From CAVQRC01 sp963715045 (GTDB lineage Bacteria > Planctomycetota > Planctomycetia > Pirellulales > Lacipirellulaceae): 64,000 nucleotides of DNA. Location of the stretch: positions 186,001 to 250,000 of the forward strand of contig CAVQRC010000014.1 in assembly GCA_963715045.1 (NCBI GenBank). The letters are read 5' to 3'. The notes beneath the pieces were generated by a model. That model was not told the DNA's origin. It saw only the letters and a program-made list of their open reading frames with translations, and ran no database searches. Made by a program: the position numbers and the translations under genes. Numbering within the stretch: the stretch's first letter is position 1; each line of letters opens with the position of its first letter. Below are positions 9,322-17,747 of this stretch, piece after piece.

Positions 9322-9555
9322 CTACACGTTTCGAAAACAGCCGCGGCCGTAAGTGCACTCGTCGAGCGTGACGAGTTGCTGGTCGGGCCCAACCACGTGC
9401 TGGGTGAGGTTGCACCAGCAGTTCTCGCCGTGATTGTGCTGTTCGTCGATCGATTCCGGATCGAGCTGACCCGTCACATACATCGCCTTGCTGCGAAAGT
9501 GAACGCACCGCGAAATCGTGTAGTCAGGAGTCGGTGTGGTTCGTTCGTGCGGCAT
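9322..9555 (-). CDS. Small Cys/His-rich protein at the end of the molybdenum hydroxylase operon
   Basis: 77 aa, not assigned to a family I can name. The ATG at 9555-9553 begins one base after the stop of the FAD-subunit gene, and GGGGAG lies about 9 bases upstream, so it should be translated with that operon. Cysteines are at 17, 46, 48, 67 and 73 and histidines at 3, 19, 40, 42 and 53; the centre reads HNHGENCWCNLTQHVVGPD. This density suggests metal or cluster binding (inference). It has no signal peptide and no membrane segment. The coupling to a hydroxylase whose Fe-S subunit lacks one set of ligands makes it a candidate accessory or electron-transfer partner. Confidence 0.7.
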   Translation of the reverse strand: MPHERTTPTPDYTISRCVHFRSKAMYVTGQLDPESIDEQHNHGENCWCNLTQHVVGPDQQLVTLDECTYGRGCFRNV

Positions 9556-9556
9556 G

Positions 9557-10550
9557 TCAAAGGTCTCCCCGGTACTGACCAAGCGCTGTCAGGATCGCCC
9601 GCTCGACGGCAACGGCCGCCAGTTGCAGCTTGTACTCGTTCTGCGGCAGACGGCGTGGCCGCCGCGATGGCGTGACGTCCGGCCTCGATCGCCGTGCTGT
9701 GATCCAGCGTTCGACCCACGAGCCACTGGGCGGTCTCTGCGGCGACCCAGGGAACCGGCGCGACATGCCCAAGCACGATCGCCGCATCGGTGACGCGACC
9801 TGCGTGGTTCTGAATCGCGACTGCGGCGGCCGCCAGCGGCGGGTCGGGGCCGACTCCGTGACGGACTTCGTAGGCGGCGGAAAGGGCCCCCGCGTCAGGT
9901 GGTAGCACGACATGCGTAATCGCAGCGCCCCCGGCAAGCGTTGTTTCCCGCTCGCCTTCGCCGGATGGAATGCGATACAGATCGGCCAGCGGGAGCAGGG
10001 TTTCGCCATCGTGGCCCGCGCCGACAATCCGCACATGGGCTCCCAACGCGATCAGGGCCGGAGCGAGTCGCGAGGCACTGACAAACTTCGCCGGGCCGTC
10101 GTTGCCGAGGATCGCGTGATACCGGTGGTCACCGGCCAGCACCCGCGCTCCCCGATCGGCCAGCAGTCCGTGGCCAGCGCGGAAATACCAGCACGCCGGG
10201 CGGCGGCAGAGTTCGCCCCCGAGCGTGCCCTGGGCACGCCGCTGGGGGCTGGAAATATTCTGCAGCACCTGCTTGGGAGCCGGGTAACGATCGAGCTGCG
10301 GCGCGTCGAGGAATTCGTCGAGGTGCACTGCCGCGCCGATCCACATGCGGCCGAGTTGATCTTCTTCGATGACGCGGAGAGTATCGACTTCGAGGACGTT
10401 GACGACGCGGACCGGCGTGACCACGCTTCGCTTCATCAGGCCTACCAGGTCGGTTCCACCGGCAAGGATCTCGGTCTGATCCGGATAGGAGCTGAGGGCT
10501 GCGACGAGCTCACGTTCGTTCCGCGGCTGGGCGTATTCAAAGTTTTGCAT
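9557..10550 (-). CDS. Molybdenum hydroxylase FAD-binding subunit (XdhB/CoxM/YagS-like), frameshifted
   Basis: About 331 aa. The start is MQNFEYAQPRNERELVAAL at 10550. EILAGGTDLVGLMKR (around residue 30) is the FAD-binding motif of the CO-dehydrogenase flavoprotein family, and GTLGGELC with a nearby RRPACWYFR matches the second FAD-contact region; the two cysteines recall the 4Fe-4S insertion of YagS/PaoB-type subunits. The C-terminal CO_deh_flav_C domain (around 190-330) is split by one frameshift near 9660. It follows the molybdopterin subunit by 11 bp. Predicted role: passing electrons from the Fe-S centres to FAD in a xanthine or aldehyde oxidoreductase complex. Confidence 0.88.
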
Positions 10551-10561
10551 GGTTGGTGGCC

Positions 10562-12794
10562 TTAACTGGTCCGCAAAGCATCGAGGACGCGTTTCGGGGT
10601 AAGCGGAAGCACGGGAACGCGAACCCCGATGGCGTTCGCGACTGCATTGGAAATGGCCGCCCCGCCACTGATGACGGGTGGCTCTCCCAGGCCGATTACG
10701 CCGCGGGCCCGCTGCTCGGGCGTGTCGTACAGGTGCACGACCAGTTCTCCCGTATCGCCGAGCCGCGGCAGGCGATATTCGGAAAGCTCGGCGTTGACGA
10801 TCTCGCCCGACTCGGGATCGGCGATGACCTGTTCGAACAGCGAGTAGGCGATCGCCATGATCAAGGCGCCGTATATCTGGCTCTCGGCAGTCTGCGCGTT
10901 GAGGATCAGGCCCATGTCCTGGACGGCAACGATTTTCTTGATCCGCACAACGCCCGTGTCGGTGTCGACGCGGACATGGGCCATCTGGACGCCGCCGACA
11001 CCCTCGCTGGAGAGCGGACTCTTGTCGCCGCGTTGATGACTGGCGGTGACCTCGAGCGGGGTCACGCCGAGCGTCCGGCAGGCTTCTTTCCACGAGAGCG
11101 ATCGGGCGGAATCGCGTGCCGACCTGAATCCTGCCGCCGACGGCCACGAGCTCTTCGGGTTGGGCATCGAGTTTCGGTGCGACTTTTTCGGCGAGCTTTC
11201 GCCAGGCATCCTGCCCGGCGCGGCGATGCGATTCCGAGACCGCACCCACGGTCGTGCTGCCCCCGGACGCACCGCTGAAAGGATACGTGGAGTGGCCGAT
11301 GTTGACCTTGATCGCCTCGAGATCGAGCCCGAACGTCTCAGCCAGCACGAGTCCGCAGATGGTCCGCGTGCCGGTGCCAAGATCCTGCGTCCCGCAATAC
11401 GACTCGACTCCGCCATCGGGATGGATTCGAAGCTGGCACGTCGACGAGTTCGCCACGCCTCCCCACTGATGAATGGCCATCCCGAGACCCTCGACGATCG
11501 AGCCGTCACGGGGGCCTTTCCCGTGCGGGTGCCACATAGCTTTCCAGTCCATCAGTTCGGCCGCGATCCGCATTTGATCGGCATAGAGCTCGGCCGGCTG
11601 GCGGGCAGAAATATGCTTCAGGTTCTTCAGGAAGATGTCGTAACTGTCGACACCCATCCTGGCGGCCAGGTCGTCGTAGGCCGTCTGCGACATCGCGCAG
11701 CCTTGCGGATGGTTCGGCGCTCTCCAGGCCCGCTGCGGGCCGAGATTGGTCGTGATCGCCGTCGCCGTGCGGCGGTAGTTGGGGGGCTCGAACACGTACG
11801 GAACCACGGACGCCGAAACGCCTCCGCCGCCATAGCCGCCCGATCCCCAGTGATGCGAGTCCCATACCGTGACGAGCCCGTCGGCGTCCGCCCCGAGGCG
11901 TACCTTGATGTACCCGGATGGCCGGTTCCCGGCGATCTTGAGTTCCTGGTCGCGGGTGAGCATCCATTTGACGGGTCGGCCCGTTTCCTTGGCGAGCTCC
12001 GCCGCCGCGATCCCCCAGTAGTCGGGAGCGAACTTGCTGCCGAAACCACCGCCGATGTATTCGCAATGCACGTCGACATCGTCGGCTGTCAGCTCGAGGG
12101 CCTCGGCAAACCCGTCGTCGGTTCGCGAAACGTTTTGCGTTGAGAGATAGGCGTCGAGTTTGTTCCCCTTCCACTGAACGGTCGAGCCGTGCGGCTCCAG
12201 GCAGCAATGAGTGATCGAGTCGACGCCGTAGAATCCTTCCACGACGTGTTCAGCTTCTTCGAACAGGCGGATGATCTCAGCTTCTTCGAACGCGTCTTCG
12301 TCCTCGACATCATCGTCGGGTTCGGCTTCGAGACGGACCTGCAACTGACCCCGGCGAGTTCGCTCGGCGGCCTCGGCCGCGTCGAGGTCCGCGGCATCGA
12401 CGAAGACATCGAGCAATTCGTAGTCGACCTTCAGTTGCGCGACGCCTTCGGCGGCCGCGTCCTCCGTCTCTGCCGCGACGGCCGCAATGAGCTCACCCTG
12501 ACAGCGGATTTCGCGGTCGGCGACGTTGCCGTTCTCGTCGGGCTGGGACTCGCCAAGCACCTTGATGGCGACGACGCCGGGAACTTTTTCGGCGGCCGAG
12601 GTGTCGATCCGCTTGATCCGGCAGTGGGCATGGGGAGAGCCCAGCGCGCGGACGATCAACTGGTTGGGCAGGTTGACGTCGTAGGTGTACTTCGCGGCAC
12701 CCGTGGACTTGGCCAGGCCATCAACGCGGTCGTGCCGCTTTCCGAGCAGGTGCGTCGACTCTGCGGAGGGCCAGGAGTAGTTCGTGTCTGCCAT
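10562..12794 (-). CDS. Molybdenum hydroxylase large subunit, molybdopterin-binding (XdhA/CoxL-like), frameshifted
   Basis: About 744 aa. The start MADTNYSWPSAES at 12794 overlaps the last base of the Fe-S subunit stop codon. The N-terminal aldehyde-oxidase a/b hammerhead domain (DGLAKSTGAAKYTYD, around residue 28) is followed by the Mo-binding domain with YIGGGFGSKFAPDYW, QRAWRAPNHPQG, GTQDLGTGTRTI and, in the other frame, GLGEPPVISGGAAISNA. The GLGEPP glutamate corresponds to the catalytic base of the xanthine oxidase family, so catalysis looks possible. One indel near 11100 splits the gene. An acidic insertion (residues about 140-190, rich in D and E) is unusual. The substrate (purine, aldehyde or other) cannot be decided. 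Confidence 0.9.
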
Positions 12795-13398
12795 TAGGAG
12801 CGTCCTTTGACAATCGAGACGGCCGCTTGGATGACGTTGGCATAGGTGCCGCAGCGGCAGATGTTGCCATTGAGCGACGCGCAGGATCTGGGCTTCGTCG
12901 GCGTTGGGATGCTGATTCAGGAACGCCCGCACGGCGACGACAAAGCCCGGCGTGCAGAAGCCGCACTGCGTTGCATCGTGTTCGACGAATGCCTGAGGGA
13001 CCACATCGGGGTCGATCTCCGCCGAGGCTCTCGACGGTCTCGATTTCCTTGCCGCGGACGGCCAGGGCGAGTGTCGTCGATGCCATCACCGGCCGGCCAT
13101 CGACGAGCACGGTGCTGGCGCCGCTGCTGCCGTCGCCGGATACGGGCTTGGCACCGGTGAGGTCGAATTGATACCGCAGGACATCGAGCAGCGTCGTGCG
13201 GGGTTCGACGCGGGCCTCGCGAGCCACACCGTTGACATTCAGCGAGATCGTCTTCGAGCCGGCGATCACCTCGCCTTCGGGAGGCTCGGCGGCGACTGCG
13301 GGGTCGCCCGCACCGGGGATCACGGTCGCCGCGGCGGCGATCCCGGATCCCCTCAGAAACGATCGGCGGCTAACGCCGCTGGGGGATTTGTCCGACAT
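12794..13398 (-). CDS. TAT-exported 2Fe-2S subunit of molybdenum hydroxylase with Ser replacing all ferredoxin-cluster Cys; frameshifted
   Basis: About 201 aa. The start MSDKSPSGVSRRSFLRGSG carries a twin-arginine signal, so the complex is probably exported folded. The ferredoxin-like domain (about 50-115) keeps the family spacing 5-3-12, but the four ligand positions are Ser87, Ser92, Ser95 and Ser107 (SGDGSSGAS ... MAST) instead of Cys. The codons are TCC, AGC, AGC and TCG, so a single error cannot explain them. The helical C-terminal domain keeps its ligands: CGFC and, after correction, NICRCGTYANV. Two indels, near 13015 and 12875, break the frame. The stop overlaps the Mo subunit start by one base. 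Cluster loss in the ferredoxin domain is predicted. Confidence 0.85.
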
Positions 13399-13470
13399 GC
13401 GTGTCTCTCCGAGTTGCCGATGAAATTCCGCGGGCCGCATTGTAGCGTATCGCGGAGACGCGGCAAAAAG

Positions 13471-13532
13471 GGAGACGAGGAGACTTGGAGACAAGGAGAC
13501 TTGGAGACTTGGAGACAAGGAGACTTGGAGAC
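13471..13532. repeat. Short tandem repeat, GGAGACTTGGAGACAA type
   Basis: Eight or so units built from GGAGAC with TTGGAGAC and AAGGAGAC spacers, lying between the Fe-S subunit start and the next gene on the same strand. Simple repeat; no coding or CRISPR-like spacer structure. Confidence 0.8.
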
Positions 13533-13540
13533 GGGGCGGG

Positions 13541-14026
13541 TTACTGTTTTGTTTCGCGGAGGCGATTGGGCTGCTGGCAGCAGTCGCAGGGTCCGTCTTC
13601 GATCATCGAGATCGCGCAGACGTCGCACCAGTAATCGACGGCATACCTGCCGTCTTCTTTGACAAACCAGAGCTTGACGATCTGGATCATCGGCAGTTGG
13701 GGGTGGCGTCGCACGAGCAGCTCGACAGGCCGATCGCGAAGTCGCTTGTCGCGGCGAAATGCACGGCCTCGGGTGTCTTCGAGGATTGGCATCCAACGAT
13801 CTTCGGCGGTCGCGAGGGCGAGGACCCGCTCGGAAGCCTCGCGGACAATCGAGATTCCGAGTCGCTCTTGTACTTCGGGATAGAGCCAGACGACGCGGCC
13901 CTGCAGCAATTCGGTGGAGTAGGCTTCGTCGGTCGTCGCGGCGACGTTGGCTTCAGGCGGGGCTCCCAGGACCGCGCCGGCATCGCGATCGGGTTCGGCC
14001 ATCACCAAGAGCGTGATTCCGAGCAA
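13541..14026 (-). CDS. Hypothetical exported protein with C-terminal Cys-rich motif
   Basis: 161 aa if the TTG at 14026 is used; no in-frame ATG exists before MAEPDRD, and an in-frame stop lies not far upstream, so the start is uncertain. The N-terminal GITLLVMAEP with the preceding LVNRLPGALL looks like a signal peptide. The C-terminus has CDVCAISMIEDGPCDCCQQP, a C-x2-C...C-x-C-C pattern suggesting a zinc-knuckle-like site. The middle has LLQGRVVWLYPEVQERLGI. It lies before (upstream of) the TAT/Mo operon strand-wise only as a neighbour; 45 bp separate it from another hypothetical gene. No family recognised. Confidence 0.6.
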   Translation of the reverse strand: MLGITLLVMAEPDRDAGAVLGAPPEANVAATTDEAYSTELLQGRVVWLYPEVQERLGISIVREASERVLALATAEDRWMPILEDTRGRAFRRDKRLRDRPVELLVRRHPQLPMIQIVKLWFVKEDGRYAVDYWCDVCAISMIEDGPCDCCQQPNRLRETKQ

Positions 14027-14071
14027 CGCCCCGGGCAGGCGATTGACGAGTGAGCCGAACGCAGGAACCGC

Positions 14072-14753
14072 TCATTCGTCCGCGTGTCCCACGACGACGA
14101 CAGCCAGGGGCAGCGGATGCGGCTGACCGTCGCGGGTCGCTTTCAGTACGGCTTGGAGGACCCACCAATCGCGGTCTTCGTCGTGCCGCAGGGTCGGAGC
14201 CGAGGCGTCGGAGTTTTCACCCGCTGCGGCTTGCAGGCAGAGCATGGCCGGATGGCTCGCGCCGATCGCTTCGGCCGAAGCTTCATTGAGTTTCTCTTCC
14301 TCGATCAGACCCGCCGTCTGATCCACTTCGGGAGAGACGAGCAGGAGGAAATCTCGCGTCGGCGACGTGCCGACATGATTACCGTCGACGGGCTGCTGCG
14401 CGTAGCGGAGTGTGTAGACACCACGATTGACGCGTTGATCACGAAAGTCACTGCCGCGGCGGGGGAACCGCATGACACCGACGAGCTGCCCCGACTTGAA
14501 GGGATACAAGACCTGCGGCGAGGCCTTGAAATCGGCCGGCACTTCCGTGTCCTGTACAAACCAGAGATCGGCGACCGTCCGATCTCTCGCCGCGGATCAC
14601 TCGAATTCCCTGCGGAGCGAGTCGTTCGGCGACTTCTCTGGCCAGGTCTTCCCCGGGCGGCGGTTCAGCCAGCAACTCAGCCCGATAATCTGCTGCATGA
14701 ACACCAACGGTTGCCAGCAAAACGACGGCTGGCGAGGGCATTCCCCGCTTCAT
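14072..14753 (-). CDS. Hypothetical secreted protein, frameshifted
   Basis: About 226 aa after correction. The start MKRGMPSPAVVLLATVGVHA at 14753 is a signal peptide. An indel near 14585 moves the frame: before it, VAERLAPQGIRVIRGE; after it, VADLWFVQDTEVPADFK, then VLYPFKSGQLVGVMRFPR, RVNRGVYTLRYAQQPVDG and RDFLLLVSPE. The conserved-looking GVYTLRYAQQPVDGNHVG block suggests a planctomycete-specific beta-rich family, but I cannot name it. It ends with several His and Val residues. It lies between the Cys-rich hypothetical and the DUF1326 gene on one strand, with short gaps, so the three may be co-transcribed. Confidence 0.6.
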
Positions 14754-14794
14754 GATGGACGGTCTCGGTTTCGATGGGGGCAAGGATCGCAAGA

Positions 14795-15469
14795 TCAATG
14801 ATGTGCAAATGTCGCCATGTAGGCCGTACGTGTATCCGGGATCGCCCAGCGGATGCCGAGGGGCCGGGCCGTGATCTGTCCTTCGATCGTGACTCCGGGG
14901 GCACAGTGTTCGACTTTCGCCAGGGGCGGATAGTAGGCTGCCTCGTTGGAGCAGATGCAGTCGCCGGGCCGGGCCTTGCGGGTGACCAGTTCGACGTGCC
15001 GACCGGCGGTCAGACGTGCTTCGAGCGTCGCCGTGTTGAGTCGCATCTCGATCGGAGCTGTCGAGACCCGCGCAACATGCTCTCCGGCCTTACCGATCTG
15101 CTGCTTGGCGAACGCCAGCAGTGCCTCCTGTTGCAGCGTGGATGCGGCCGCGTCGAGCAGGACCATGCTGCGGGCCGCGTCGACGCCCTCGATGCCGGTG
15201 AATCCCAGGGTGTTCGAGGCCTGCACCACCACGACCACGTTCAAACCGGCAAGGTCGACGTCGTCGTGGCCGCCAGACAGAATGTGCCACGCCATCACGG
15301 CATCTTTTCCCGTCTGGCCGACCTCACCATTGGCGAAACATGGGCCCGTGTAGACCTGGCACGTCCGGGCCTCGACGTAGTGGCCGCGAATCGGATCTGC
15401 CTGGACGGTCGAAACGCCTGCAGCGGCAACAACGCCCAGGGTCACTGCCAGCGAATGGAATGCACGCAC
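14795..15469 (-). CDS. DUF1326 domain secreted protein
   Basis: 224 aa from a GTG at 15469, chosen because AAAGGAG lies seven bases upstream; a GTG 30 bases earlier lacks such a site. The signal peptide is RAFHSLAVTLGVVAAAGVSTVQA. The mature protein starts GHYVEARTCQVYTGPCFANG, the signature of DUF1326, with ASNTLGFTGIEG further on. Conserved cysteines at ARTCQVYTGPC and GDCICSNEAAYYP may bind metal or form disulfides (inference). The function of the family is not established. Confidence 0.8.
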   Translation of the reverse strand: MRAFHSLAVTLGVVAAAGVSTVQADPIRGHYVEARTCQVYTGPCFANGEVGQTGKDAVMAWHILSGGHDDVDLAGLNVVVVVQASNTLGFTGIEGVDAARSMVLLDAAASTLQQEALLAFAKQQIGKAGEHVARVSTAPIEMRLNTATLEARLTAGRHVELVTRKARPGDCICSNEAAYYPPLAKVEHCAPGVTIEGQITARPLGIRWAIPDTRTAYMATFAHH

Positions 15470-15579
15470 AGTAATTCTCCTTTGTGAACAGGAGGTCACA
15501 CTTGAGGTACCGCCGGTGGACGGCCCGCGTCGATTCTATCCGACCCCGTACGGAGAGAGTAGCGACGGATTGGCGATTT

Positions 15580-15659
15580 GGAACCTATCCCAAGACTCGA
15601 CTGAACGTGTCCCACGGCCGGGGAATTCGGTTGCTGAAACCAATTTTGGGATCGGCTCC
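15580..15659. repeat. Dispersed ~80-bp imperfect inverted-repeat element
   Basis: Ends GGAACCTATCCCAA and TTGGGATCGGCTCC are inverted repeats with about 12 of 14 positions paired; the centre is TCCCACGGCCGGGGAATTCG. Related copies lie at 31880-31962 and 53415-53503. It occupies the gap between the divergent DUF1326 and DUF1559 genes. Non-coding. Confidence 0.7.
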
Positions 15660-15775
15660 TAAAACGTTCCCCTATCAGTTCCCGGGACTTCCGCACTCAC
15701 TCGGTGGAGTGCGAGCTCTGGTGTATAACAGCAGATCGCTGAGCCCCATTCCCGAAATCCAACCAGGCCGTGTCG

Positions 15776-16822
15776 ATGAGATTTCCAGAGCATTGCGGTG
15801 AACGCAGCACGGTGCCCGCTCGACTCGCGGGTGACTCGCGGCTTCGCAGCGGCTTCACGCTGGTCGAACTGCTAGTCGTGATCGCGATCATCGGGATCCT
15901 CGTGTCGCTGTTGCTGCCGGCCGTGCAGGCCGCCCGCGAAGCCGCCCGGCGGACCCAGTGCACCAACAACCTCAAGCAGCTCGCGCTCGCCGCCCATCAG
16001 CACCACGAGAGCAGTGGGTTCCTGCCTTCGGGCGGGTGGGGGCATGGCTGGGTCGGTGATCCGGATCTCGGGTTCGGCAGCAGTCAGCCCGGGGCGTGGT
16101 TGTTCAGTTTGCTTCCATTCCTCGAGGAGCAGAATCTGTTCGAGCAGGGCGCGGGTGGTAACGACGTCGCCAAAGCGGCTGCCGTCGAGGTCCTCGTCAC
16201 GACACCGCTCGACATGGTGACGTGTCCCAGTCGCCGATCGGTCAAGCTGTATCCGCCCCGCCCCGAATGCAGCCGCCATCCGTATCGATTCAACCCGGGC
16301 TTCGGCTCGGCGCGGGCGACCGGACCCGATGTCATGGCCAAGACGTGCTACGCGATGAACAGCGGTGACGACTGGCCCGGCTTCTTCATCGGACCGAACA
16401 GTCTGGAGGCGGCCAGCAATGTGCGGTGGCCAGATCTGGATCGCGCGACTGGGCTCTGCTGGTGGGGCAGCGAGTATCGTTTCGCCGAGATCACCGACGG
16501 GACGAGCAACACCGTAATGTTTGGCGAGAAGTCGATGGATCCGTTGCTTTACGAGTCCTGGTACGGAGGCGGCGACGCCTGCGACATGTATGAAGGACAC
16601 GACCTGGAAGCCAATCGTTACGCGGGCGAGGACTTTCCGCTGCATGCCGATACGCCGGGCTGGACCGACACCTATGCTTTTGGCGGGCCCCACCCGGGCG
16701 GCTGCATTTTTGCCTTCGCCGACAGTTCGGTGCGGGCGGTGCCATTCGATATCGATCTGGAGGTCTACCGTCGGATCGCCCTGCGCAGCGACGGAGAGGT
16801 CGTCAATCAGGATGAACTGTAA
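15776..16822 (+). CDS. DUF1559 pseudopilin-like secreted protein
   Basis: 348 aa from the ATG at 15776 (MRFPEHCGERS). The pseudopilin segment GFTLVELLVVIAIIGILV is followed by SLLLPAVQAAREAARR, NNLKQLALAAHQHHE, WVGDPDLGFGSSQPGAW, ITDGTSNTVMFGE and the C-terminal HPGGCIFAFADSS, where the usual D-G is D-S. It belongs with the DUF1559 proteins at 569 and 49366. As at 49366-50991, it is paired with an EF-hand lipoprotein gene, here after a triple hairpin repeat. This suggests the two loci are duplicated modules. Confidence 0.93.
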   Translation: MRFPEHCGERSTVPARLAGDSRLRSGFTLVELLVVIAIIGILVSLLLPAVQAAREAARRTQCTNNLKQLALAAHQHHESSGFLPSGGWGHGWVGDPDLGFGSSQPGAWLFSLLPFLEEQNLFEQGAGGNDVAKAAAVEVLVTTPLDMVTCPSRRSVKLYPPRPECSRHPYRFNPGFGSARATGPDVMAKTCYAMNSGDDWPGFFIGPNSLEAASNVRWPDLDRATGLCWWGSEYRFAEITDGTSNTVMFGEKSMDPLLYESWYGGGDACDMYEGHDLEANRYAGEDFPLHADTPGWTDTYAFGGPHPGGCIFAFADSSVRAVPFDIDLEVYRRIALRSDGEVVNQDEL

Positions 16823-16842
16823 GCGGCGAGCTTTTCTATCAA

Positions 16843-17067
16843 ATGTAGCCGGGTCACTCCGTGACACGGACGCGGTCGGCGCAAGTCTCTCATCGCCGCT
16901 CGGGCCCTGGCACGGAGATGTAGCCGGGTCACTCCGTGACACGAGCCAGGCAGGCGAAGGGTTTTCGTTGCCACTCGGGCCGCGGCAAGGAGATGTAGCC
17001 GGGTCACTCCGTGACACGAGCCAGGCAGGCGAAGGGTTTTCGTTGCCACTCGGGCCGCGGCAAGGAG
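16843..17067. repeat. Three tandem 75-bp units containing the GTCACTCCGTGAC hairpin
   Basis: Copies start at 16843, 16918 and 16993, each with ATGTAGCCGGGTCACTCCGT; the perfect inverted core is GTCAC-TCC-GTGAC. Units 2 and 3 are almost identical; unit 1 has diverged after the core. A single copy of the core lies at 6721. The array sits between the DUF1559 stop and the start of the EF-hand lipoprotein gene and may attenuate or terminate transcription (inference). Confidence 0.85.
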
Positions 17068-17735
17068 TGACAGGACACGGACTGTCGGTACTCCACCTGG
17101 CGACCGGACCAAATCGAGCGACACGGCCAGGCAGTGCCGTGGCACTCCTGTTCCTCGTGCTGGCGTCCTGCAGCCGCGGCCCCGCACGGATCTACCCGCC
17201 GGATGTCGACGCCGCAGAGGTTGCGGCCGCCGCAATCGAATCGCTCGACCGAGACGGCAACCAAAAGCTGTCGCAAGAGGAGCTCAGCGTTTGTCCCGGG
17301 ATTCGAGACATGTTCGCCCGGTATGACTCCAACGGCGACGGCCAGGTAGCCGCCGACGAAATCGCCGGGCGCATTGCCGAACTGTCTCGAAAGGGAATGA
17401 CGGGCCTGTACTCGGTCGCGTGCCGCGTGAGGCTCGATGGCGTACCGCTCGGCGGGGCCACCGTTTCGCTCATCCCGGAGTCTTTTTTTGGAGGTGCCCT
17501 CCAGACTGCCCAGGGGATTACCAGCCGGCGAGGACTCGTTCGCCCGGCCAGCGAGGGCGTCACTACCGAGAGCTCGGGTCCGCCACGCGGCGTTCAACCC
17601 GGAGTCTATCGTGTTGCGGTGACGCACCCAGACAAACAGCTTCCCGAACGTTATACGAGTGGCGCGGCGCTCGGTCTCGAAGTTTCGGAGTCCTCGCTGG
17701 GCTCGAATATCGTGTTCGAACTGAAGAGCGAATAG
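17067..17735 (+). CDS. EF-hand lipoprotein paired with DUF1559
   Basis: 222 aa from a GTG at 17067; a later GTG at 17139 would remove the only positive charges before the signal segment ALLFLVLASC, so the longer form is preferred, though the start is uncertain. ASC is the lipobox. Two canonical EF-hand loops follow: DRDGNQKLSQEE and DSNGDGQVAADE. The C-terminal half (GVPLGGATVSLIPESFFGG ... GVQPGVYRVAVTHP) is a carboxypeptidase-regulatory-like beta-sandwich. It is paralogous to the protein at 50395-50991 with the same order of parts. Calcium binding at the cell surface is inferred. It is followed 12 bp later by an isomerase-like gene. Confidence 0.82.
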   Translation: MTGHGLSVLHLATGPNRATRPGSAVALLFLVLASCSRGPARIYPPDVDAAEVAAAAIESLDRDGNQKLSQEELSVCPGIRDMFARYDSNGDGQVAADEIAGRIAELSRKGMTGLYSVACRVRLDGVPLGGATVSLIPESFFGGALQTAQGITSRRGLVRPASEGVTTESSGPPRGVQPGVYRVAVTHPDKQLPERYTSGAALGLEVSESSLGSNIVFELKSE

Positions 17736-17747
17736 GGCCGGCGGACG

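Noticed and set aside
10562..12794. Programmed frameshift in the molybdenum hydroxylase genes
   Set aside because: Breaks occur in all three subunit genes and in many unrelated genes of the window, with no slippery-site pattern; general indel error is simpler.
13471..13532. Possible CRISPR array
   Set aside because: Units are 8-16 bp, contiguous, without unique spacers; a simple repeat.
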